This document shows positions 57,770-64,000 of a DNA stretch of 64,000 nucleotides, piece by piece. Numbering within the stretch: the first letter of the stretch is position 1; every line of letters begins with the position of its first letter. A program made the translations under genes and the position numbers. A model generated the notes under the pieces. The model made no database searches and was not told the DNA's origin. It worked only from the letters and a program-made list of their open reading frames with translations. The DNA comes from Bordetella sp. BOR01 (GTDB taxonomy: Bacteria; Pseudomonadota; Gammaproteobacteria; Burkholderiales; Burkholderiaceae_B): NCBI RefSeq assembly GCF_019218885.1, contig NZ_JAHUWT010000004.1, forward strand, positions 310,001 through 374,000, read 5' to 3'.

Positions 57770-58965
57770 GTCGTTTCCAACGCGTTGCTGTCCTGGGCTC
57801 CACCGGTTCCATCGGGGAAAGCACCTTGGACGTCATCGCCCGCCACCCCGAGCGCCTGGCGGTGTTTGCCTTGTCCGCCCACAGCCGGATGGAACGGCTG
57901 GCCGAACAGGCTGCCGCCAGCGCGGCCGCGGTGGTGGTCGTGCCTGACCAGGCCGCGCGCGGCCGCTTTTTGGCTGCCTGGCCCGCAGGGCGTACGCTGC
58001 CCGAAGTACGCGTCGGGGCCCAGGCGTTGGCCGACACGGCCGCCGACACCGGTTGCGACACGGTCATGGCCGCCATCGTGGGGGCTGCCGGCCTGCCGGC
58101 TGCCTTGGCCGCGGCGCAATCCGGCAAGCGTGTGCTGCTGGCCAACAAAGAAGCCCTGGTGGCCGCCGGCGGCTTGTTCATGCGTGCCGTGCGTGAGCAC
58201 GGTGCCGAATTGCTGCCTATCGACAGCGAGCACAATGCCATTTTCCAGTGCATGCCGCACGGCGAGCGCGCCGCCGCGCCCCGCGAACCGGCGCGCGGCG
58301 TGCGCCGCCTGCTGTTGACGGCCTCGGGCGGCCCGTTCCGGCGCCAGGCGCCGCAAGACCTGCACGATGTCACGCCCGACCAGGCCTGTGCCCATCCCAA
58401 CTGGAGCATGGGGCGCAAGATCTCGGTCGACTCGGCCACCATGCTGAACAAGGGGCTCGAGGTCATCGAGGCGCATTGGCTGTTTGCCATGCCGGCCGAC
58501 CGCATCGAGGTACTGATCCATCCTCAGAGCGTGGTGCATTCGATGGTCGAGTACGAAGACGGTTCGGTGCTGGCGCAACTGGGCCAGCCCGACATGCGTA
58601 CCCCCATCTCGTACGGCCTCGGGTTTCCCGAACGCCTGGACAGCGGGGTAGGGCCGCTGGACCTGGCCCGCTGGGGCAAGCTGGAATTCGAAACCCCCGA
58701 TATGCAGCGTTTCCCGTGCCTGCAGCTGGCGTTCGACGCCCTGCGGGCGGGGCAGGCCGCCTGCGTGACGCTGAACGCCGCCAACGAGGTGGCGGTTGAA
58801 GCGTTCCTGTCCGGCCGGCTGCGTTACACCTGGATCCCGCGGGTAATCACGGCCGCGCTCGAATGGCAGCAGCGTCAGTCTTCTGTTACGCTCGACAACC
58901 TGGCCGACGTTCTGGCACTGGATGCCGCAGCGCGCGCCTATGCGGGCAATCTCGGCCTGGCCTGA
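57766..58965 (+). CDS. dxr: 1-deoxy-D-xylulose 5-phosphate reductoisomerase
   Basis: This second enzyme of the MEP isoprenoid pathway is NADPH-dependent. It is 399 residues. The NADPH fold is [10 protein letters not shown] (from residue 11), and the metal/catalytic region is [14 protein letters not shown], then ASGGPFR and [21 protein letters not shown]. It starts at TTG 57766, overlapping cdsA; no ATG fits the fold start. It feeds isoprenoid units to uppS two genes upstream. Confidence 0.96.
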   Translation: MSRFQRVAVLGSTGSIGESTLDVIARHPERLAVFALSAHSRMERLAEQAAASAAAVVVVPDQAARGRFLAAWPAGRTLPEVRVGAQALADTAADTGCDTVMAAIVGAAGLPAALAAAQSGKRVLLANKEALVAAGGLFMRAVREHGAELLPIDSEHNAIFQCMPHGERAAAPREPARGVRRLLLTASGGPFRRQAPQDLHDVTPDQACAHPNWSMGRKISVDSATMLNKGLEVIEAHWLFAMPADRIEVLIHPQSVVHSMVEYEDGSVLAQLGQPDMRTPISYGLGFPERLDSGVGPLDLARWGKLEFETPDMQRFPCLQLAFDALRAGQAACVTLNAANEVAVEAFLSGRLRYTWIPRVITAALEWQQRQSSVTLDNLADVLALDAAARAYAGNLGLA

Positions 58966-58992
58966 ACCGGCCACGCCCTCTGACATCGATCC

Positions 58993-60324
58993 ATGCTTTT
59001 CACCCTGCTTGCCTTTATCGTCGCCCTGGGCATACTCATTACGTTCCATGAGTTGGGCCATTACTGGGTGGCCCGCCTGTGCGGCGTGCGCGTCCTGCGT
59101 TTTTCCGTAGGATTCGGCAAGGTGCTGCTGCGCCGCATCGATCGCCATGGCACCGAGTGGGCGGTTTCGGCCATTCCCCTGGGCGGCTACGTCAAGATGC
59201 AAGACGACCCGCCAGCCGGCGCCTCGCGTGCCGAGGCCGCGCAGTCGTTCAATACCCAGCCGGTGGGGCGGCGCATCGCCATCGTGGCGGCGGGGCCGCT
59301 ATTCAACTTGGCGCTGGCCATCATGCTGTATGCCGGCCTGAACCTGGCCGGTACCCAGGAACCCGCCGCGGTGCTCAGCCCGCCGGCGGCCGGCACGCCG
59401 GCCGAGCAGGCCGGCTTCCAGGGCGGCGACCGCATCCTGGCCATCGATGGCCGCCAGGTAGCCTCCTGGAACGACGCACGCTGGCGCTTGCTGGACGTAC
59501 TGTCCACCGGCGGCCAGGCGCAGGTCGACGTGCGCGCCGCCGATGGCGCAACGCAGCAGCGCTCGCTGCAGGTGCCTGGCAACCGCATGGACCCCGCACA
59601 GGGCGACCCGCTGGCCGATACCGGGCTGCGCCTGGCCCAGCCCAAGCCCGTCGTACGCGAGGTAGTGGCCGGCGGCGAGGGCGAACACGCCGGTCTGCTC
59701 CAGGGCGACCGCATCGTCCGCGTGGGCGATACCCCCGAGCCGGACACCGGCCAACTGGTAAATATCATCCAGCAGCATGCCGGCCAGCCGCTGGCACTGA
59801 CGCTGCTGCGCGACGGCACCCCCGTGTCGCTGACGGTGGTGCCGCGGGCGGAAACCGTGCAGGGGCAGACCATCGGCCGCATTGGCGTGCAACTGGGCGG
59901 CGACCTGCCCATGGTGACGGTCCGTTACGGTCTGTTCGAGAGTATTGGGCGCGCAACGGTGCGCACCTGGGACACCGCCTGGCTGTCGCTGCGCATGATG
60001 GGGCGCATGGTGACCGGCGAGGTTTCCTGGCGCAACATCAGCGGTCCCGTCACTATCGCCGACTATGCAGGCCAAACCGCACGCATAGGCATTGCGGCCT
60101 ACGTGGCCTATCTGGCCCTGATCAGCATCAGCCTGGGCGTTCTGAACCTGTTGCCGATTCCCATGCTGGACGGTGGGCATCTGCTGTACTATCTCGTCGA
60201 AATTGTGCGCGGCAGTCCGCCGCCCGACCGATGGATCGATATCGGGCAGCGTGCCGGCATCGGCTTGCTTGCGGGGCTGATGGGACTGGCGCTGTTCAAC
60301 GATTTCGCCCGTCTGTTCACTTGA
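58993..60324 (+). CDS. rseP: RseP-type site-2 zinc protease
   Basis: This 443-residue membrane metalloprotease has the zinc motif HELGH in helix 1 (H19-H23), two periplasmic PDZ domains (about 110-300) and the C-terminal LLPIPMLDGGHLLYY with the third ligand Asp. By family it cleaves the sigma-E anti-sigma factor RseA after DegS and clears leftover signal peptides. It sits upstream of bamA, the usual place in proteobacteria. The 54-base gap to bamA holds a TAAAAT hexamer. Confidence 0.95.
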   Translation: MLFTLLAFIVALGILITFHELGHYWVARLCGVRVLRFSVGFGKVLLRRIDRHGTEWAVSAIPLGGYVKMQDDPPAGASRAEAAQSFNTQPVGRRIAIVAAGPLFNLALAIMLYAGLNLAGTQEPAAVLSPPAAGTPAEQAGFQGGDRILAIDGRQVASWNDARWRLLDVLSTGGQAQVDVRAADGATQQRSLQVPGNRMDPAQGDPLADTGLRLAQPKPVVREVVAGGEGEHAGLLQGDRIVRVGDTPEPDTGQLVNIIQQHAGQPLALTLLRDGTPVSLTVVPRAETVQGQTIGRIGVQLGGDLPMVTVRYGLFESIGRATVRTWDTAWLSLRMMGRMVTGEVSWRNISGPVTIADYAGQTARIGIAAYVAYLALISISLGVLNLLPIPMLDGGHLLYYLVEIVRGSPPPDRWIDIGQRAGIGLLAGLMGLALFNDFARLFT

Positions 60325-60378
60325 CCGGCGATCGAATAAAATCCTCCGCCATTTGCTCGACCTAGGATAGCCAAGGAC

Positions 60379-62709
60379 ATGTCTTTTCGGATGTTTCATC
60401 ACAAAAAGGGCGTCATGCCGAGCCTGCTCGCCGCGCTGCTCTTGCCGGCCCTGGCTCATGCGTTCGACCCTTTTGTCGTGCGGGATATCCGCGTAGAAGG
60501 CATTCAGCGCACTGACGCCGGCACCGTCTTCGGGTACATCCCGGTCAAGGTCGGCGAGCAATTCACCGATGCCGAGGCTACCGAGGCCGTGCGCCGGCTG
60601 TACGGCACGGGCTTCTTCAGCGACGTCAGGATCGAAACCGACAACGACGTCGTGGTGGTGGTGGTGCAAGAACGCCCGACCATCGCGTCCGTCACGTTCA
60701 GCGGCATGCGCGAGTTCGATTCCAAGGCCATCACCAAGTCGCTGATGCAGGTGGGCTTTGGCGAAGGGCGCATCTTCGATCAGTCCATGCTCGAACGGGC
60801 CGAGTTCGAACTCAAAGAGCAGTATCTGGGCAAGGGCAAGTACGGCGTCGAGGTCACCTCCACCGTCACGCCGCTGCCGCGCAATCGCGTCGGCGTGAGC
60901 TTCGACGTGTTCGAAGGCGAGGTCGCCAAAATTCGCCAGATCAGCGTCGTGGGCAACAAGGCGTTCTCGGAAAGCGAACTGCTCGACTTGTTCGACCTGA
61001 CCACGCCCGGCTGGCTGACCTGGTATACCAACACCGACAAGTACTCGCGCGAAAAGCTCGAGGGCGACATGGAGCGCCTGCGTTCGTTCTACCTGGACCA
61101 AGGCTACCTGGAATTCTCGGTCGAGCCTCCGCAAGTCACCATCTCGCCCGATCGCAAAGACATCTACATCACGGTCACGCTGCACGAGGGCGAGCCCTAC
61201 AAGGTACGCAGCGTCAAGCTGGCCGGCAACCTGCTGGGCCTGGACAAGGAAATCAACAACCGGGTGCAGGTCAAGGAAGGCGAAACGTTCTCGGCCGCGC
61301 AGGCCAACGATTCCGCCAAGGCCATTACCGACTATCTGGGCGAACTGGGCTACGCGTTTGCCAACGTCAACCCGAACCCCACGCTCGACCGCGCCAAGCA
61401 CGAGGCCGACGTCACGTTCTACGTCGATCCCAGCCGCCGTGTCTACGTGCGCCGCATCCAGATCGGCGGCAACACGCGCACCCGCGATGAAGTCGTGCGC
61501 CGTGAAATGCGCCAGGAAGAGTCCGCGTGGTACGACTCGGGCGACCTGAAAGTCTCGCGCGACCGTATCGACCGCCTGGGGTACTTCAGTGAAGTCAACG
61601 TCGCCACCGACCCGGTGCCGGGCTCGCCCGACCAGGTCGACGTCAACGTCGACGTGAAAGAAAAACCCACCGGCATGATCAACCTGGGCGTGGGCTACGG
61701 CTCGTCCGAGAAGGCCATCCTGTCGGCCGGTATCAGCGAAGACAACGTGTTCGGCAGCGGCACCAACCTGACGCTGCAGTTCAACACCAGCAAGACCAAC
61801 CGCGCGGCCGTGCTGTCCCACACCGACCCGTACTTCACCAAAGACGGCATCAGCCGCACGACGTCGGCGTACTACCGCGTTACCGAGCCCTGGGACAACA
61901 ACGACGGCGACTACCGCGTCAAGGCCATGGGCCTGGGCATGAACTTCGGCGTACCGATTTCCGAGTACGACCGCATCTTCCTGGGCGGCACGTTCGAGCG
62001 CAACCAGATCGACCTGTACAACAACTCGCCGCTGGCCTATCGCGAATTCGTCGACCAGTACGGCGACAGCACCAATGCGTTCATCTTTAACGCCGGTTGG
62101 TCGAAAGACACGCGCGACAGCGGCCTGGCGCCCACCAAGGGTTCGTACACCCGCCTGAAGGGCGATTTCTCGACCATGGACCTGAAGTACTATCTGCTGA
62201 CCGCCCAGCAGCAGTACTACATCCCGCTGGGCCGCAGCTATACGCTGGCGCTCAACGGCATGATCGATTACGGCCGCAGCTATGGCAGCCTGGACTACCC
62301 GGTCATCAAGAACGTGTATGCCGGCGGCATCGGTACGGTGCGCGGTTACGACGGCGCCTCGCTGGGTCCGCGCGATTCGCTTACCGGCGACTACCTGGGC
62401 GGCTCGCGGCGTATCGTGGCCAACGCGCAGCTCTACCTGCCGTTCCCGGGGGCTTCGAAAGACCGTACCCTGCGCTGGTTCGTGTTCGCCGACGCTGGCC
62501 AGGTGGCTGCCGGCAGCGGCATGAAATGTACCGCCGGCGAGCCGGGCAACGAGGTCGAAGACCCCTGCGGCTGGCGCTACTCGGCCGGTATCGGCCTGTC
62601 GTGGCAGTCGCCCCTGGGTCCGCTGCAGCTGTCGTACGCGCGGCCGCTCAATGCCAAGTCGGGCGACGACCGCCAGAGTTTCCAGTTCCAGATCGGCACG
62701 GGCTTCTAG
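60379..62709 (+). CDS. bamA: Outer-membrane assembly factor BamA
   Basis: This 776-residue core of the BAM complex inserts beta-barrel proteins. It has a signal peptide (cleavage after AHA, about residue 28), five POTRA domains (about 29-430, first strand FVVRDIRVEGIQR), then a 16-strand barrel with the loop-6 motif VRGYDGASLGPRD and a C-terminal Phe (QIGTGF). The order rseP-bamA-skp-lpxD is conserved. Its own weak promoter hexamers lie just before the start, and sigma-E control is possible but not shown. Confidence 0.97.
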   Translation: MSFRMFHHKKGVMPSLLAALLLPALAHAFDPFVVRDIRVEGIQRTDAGTVFGYIPVKVGEQFTDAEATEAVRRLYGTGFFSDVRIETDNDVVVVVVQERPTIASVTFSGMREFDSKAITKSLMQVGFGEGRIFDQSMLERAEFELKEQYLGKGKYGVEVTSTVTPLPRNRVGVSFDVFEGEVAKIRQISVVGNKAFSESELLDLFDLTTPGWLTWYTNTDKYSREKLEGDMERLRSFYLDQGYLEFSVEPPQVTISPDRKDIYITVTLHEGEPYKVRSVKLAGNLLGLDKEINNRVQVKEGETFSAAQANDSAKAITDYLGELGYAFANVNPNPTLDRAKHEADVTFYVDPSRRVYVRRIQIGGNTRTRDEVVRREMRQEESAWYDSGDLKVSRDRIDRLGYFSEVNVATDPVPGSPDQVDVNVDVKEKPTGMINLGVGYGSSEKAILSAGISEDNVFGSGTNLTLQFNTSKTNRAAVLSHTDPYFTKDGISRTTSAYYRVTEPWDNNDGDYRVKAMGLGMNFGVPISEYDRIFLGGTFERNQIDLYNNSPLAYREFVDQYGDSTNAFIFNAGWSKDTRDSGLAPTKGSYTRLKGDFSTMDLKYYLLTAQQQYYIPLGRSYTLALNGMIDYGRSYGSLDYPVIKNVYAGGIGTVRGYDGASLGPRDSLTGDYLGGSRRIVANAQLYLPFPGASKDRTLRWFVFADAGQVAAGSGMKCTAGEPGNEVEDPCGWRYSAGIGLSWQSPLGPLQLSYARPLNAKSGDDRQSFQFQIGTGF

Positions 62710-62821
62710 CCGCCGTGACGGTTACGCCTGATCACACGGGCAAGGCGCCGCGCGCCGGGATTTTGCCCGTTTAGTGGCACAATATCGGTTTTGCTTTACC
62801 TCATTGGAAGGTGAGATTTTC

Positions 62822-63382
62822 ATGATGTCTGATTTCGCACTCAACACCTCGAGTCCTACGCGCGTCAAACGCGTCGGCAAACTGCGCGGTACGCTGGCCT
62901 TGGCGGGTGCGCTGCTCCTGGGTTCCGTCGTAGCGCTGCCGGCGCACGCACAAGGCACCAAGATCGGCTTCGTGAACACCGAGCGCATCCTGCGTGAATC
63001 GGGGCCGGCCAAGGCTGCGCAAAGCAAGATCGAATCCGAATTCAAGAAGCGCGACGACGAGCTCCAGCGCCTGAGCAACGGCCTGCGTGCCCAGGCTGAG
63101 AAGTTCGACAAAGACGCGCCGGTGCTGTCGGAATCCGACCGCGTCAATCGCCAACGCGATCTGTCGCGCATGGACACCGAACTGCAGCGCAAGCGCCGCG
63201 AGTTCCAGGAAGACTTCAATCGCCGTCGCAACGAAGAGTTTTCTTCCATCGTGACCAAGGCCAACCAGGCCATCAAGCGCATTGCCGAGCAGGAAAACTA
63301 CGACCTGATCGTCCAGGATGCGGTTACCGTCAATCCGCGCGTCGACATCACCGACAAGGTGATCCAGGCTCTCGGTAAGTAA
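62822..63382 (+). CDS. skp: OmpH/Skp periplasmic chaperone
   Basis: This 186-residue protein starts at ATG 62822 (a second ATG follows at once); GGAAGGTGAG lies about ten bases before. The leader is long, with a basic lead (MMSDFALNTSSPTRVKRVG) and a hydrophobic core ending LPAHA, cleavage near residue 41. The mature first strand is GTKIGFVNTERIL, then long charged coiled-coil arms (about 60-150). It trims as a Skp-like trimer that carries unfolded outer-membrane proteins to BamA. Confidence 0.94.
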   Translation: MMSDFALNTSSPTRVKRVGKLRGTLALAGALLLGSVVALPAHAQGTKIGFVNTERILRESGPAKAAQSKIESEFKKRDDELQRLSNGLRAQAEKFDKDAPVLSESDRVNRQRDLSRMDTELQRKRREFQEDFNRRRNEEFSSIVTKANQAIKRIAEQENYDLIVQDAVTVNPRVDITDKVIQALGK

Positions 63383-63399
63383 GCGCAGGCGCCGTACGC

Positions 63400-64000
63400 A
63401 TGCCGATCCTGCTGGATCTCGCCCGCGCGCCGGCCCTGGATGACTTGCTGGCTGCCGCCAATACGCAGGGCCTGGACTGGCGTATCGAAGCGGTTCCGGG
63501 CGCCGTGCTGCCCCGGATCCGCGGCATAGGCACCCTGGCATCGGCCGGGGCCGAAGAAATCAGCTTCCTGACCAACCCGCGCTACCAGAGCCAATTGGCG
63601 GGTACGCGGGCGGCTGCCGTCATCGTCACGCCCGACGCCGCCCAGGCGCTGGCCGACGACCCCAAGGCCCCCGCCTGCGCGCGGGTGGTCTGCCCCCATC
63701 CTTATCTGCTGTATGCGCGGCTTGCGCAATGGTTCGACGCCGCGCGCCAGCCCAGGCTGCCGGCCAGCGTCCATCCGCTGGCTGTCGTGGCGCCCGACGC
63801 CATGATCGAAGAAGACGTCCGCATCGGCCCGCATTGCGTGGTGGAGTCCGGTGCGCGCGTCGGTCGTGGCAGCACGCTGGGCCCGGGATGCGTTATCGGC
63901 CCCGGCTCCAGCCTGGGCCCCGACTGCCTGCTGCATGCCCGCGTCACCTTGTATGGCAATGTGCGCATCGGTGCGCGCGCCATCTTGCATAGCGGCGTGG
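63400..64000 (+). CDS. lpxD: UDP-3-O-acylglucosamine N-acyltransferase LpxD (partial)
   Basis: This frame opens at ATG 63400 and runs off the window after 200 codons. The N-terminal uridine-binding domain includes EEISFLTNPRYQSQLAGTRAAAV (about 52-74) and YLLYARLAQWFD. From about residue 125 hexapeptide repeats of a left-handed beta helix begin (HPLAVVAPDAMIEEDVRIGPH). It adds the N-linked hydroxyacyl chain in lipid A synthesis. It lies 17 bases behind skp. The catalytic His and C-terminus are outside the window. Confidence 0.95.
   Translation, partial: MPILLDLARAPALDDLLAAANTQGLDWRIEAVPGAVLPRIRGIGTLASAGAEEISFLTNPRYQSQLAGTRAAAVIVTPDAAQALADDPKAPACARVVCPHPYLLYARLAQWFDAARQPRLPASVHPLAVVAPDAMIEEDVRIGPHCVVESGARVGRGSTLGPGCVIGPGSSLGPDCLLHARVTLYGNVRIGARAILHSGV

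Noticed and set aside
59299-61821. 840-codon minus-strand frame opposite rseP and bamA
   Set aside because: Antisense to two certain genes; the product has no signal, domain or start context.

Overview
The window is a GC-rich, gene-dense bacterial chromosome segment. The order rpsB-tsf-pyrH-frr-uppS-cdsA-dxr-rseP-bamA-skp-lpxD with map-glnD transcribed away from it, the surE-pcm-nlpD block, a PhaAB-type Mrp antiporter, TRAP and SsuA/TauA-type ABC uptake systems, and the TorF-type porin all point to a betaproteobacterium, most likely Alcaligenaceae (Bordetella/Achromobacter-like). The genus is inferred from gene content and order only. I see no tRNA, rRNA, insertion sequence, prophage or CRISPR array, and no clearly broken gene. 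Both ends cut genes: the tail of a probable YhaO-type nuclease on the left, and lpxD on the right.

Layout. 1-2755: DNA-repair type nuclease/ATPase pair. 3019-9019: six-gene Mrp/Pha cation/proton antiporter (AB fused, C, D, E, F, G), every junction overlapping. 9105-12080: a secreted Cys-pair/Pro-rich protein, a HAD phosphatase, tadA and an LdcA-type carboxypeptidase. 12139-16749 (minus): TRAP transporter dctPQM plus a methylglutaconyl-CoA-hydratase-like enzyme. 17137-18741: ABC-F protein ybiT. 18892-22414: SsuA/TauA-type ABC importer and an extra solute-binding protein. 22457-26062: yigZ, thioredoxin, a flavin-dependent monooxygenase and a purine permease. 26138-34553: tsaD, plsY, surE-pcm-nlpD, a PolB-like exonuclease, a Spy-like protein, a TorF porin behind a sigma-54/NtrC-type control region, and rlmD. 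34560-42701 (minus): a nine-gene catabolic cluster (GatC/AtzG-like peptide, amidase, type III CoA transferase, crotonase, ABC importer, PuuE/cyclic-imidase-like hydrolase, alpha/beta hydrolase) divergent from a GntR/FCD regulator. 43487-46510: copper efflux (cueR, copA, copZ). 46650-48907: peroxiredoxin-glutaredoxin fusion and a Lpd-family flavoprotein. 48930-52376 (minus): map-glnD. 52789-64000: translation, isoprenoid and envelope biogenesis genes.

The parts that go beyond routine annotation are these. The torF porin gene has an almost perfect -24/-12 promoter and two NtrC-like boxes. The minus-strand cluster can be read as uptake and stepwise opening of a cyclic imide or amide, controlled through one operator shared with its GntR regulator. 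A 57-codon gene lies ahead of the amidase. No rpoS follows nlpD. The copper locus has a textbook 19-bp-spacer MerR promoter.
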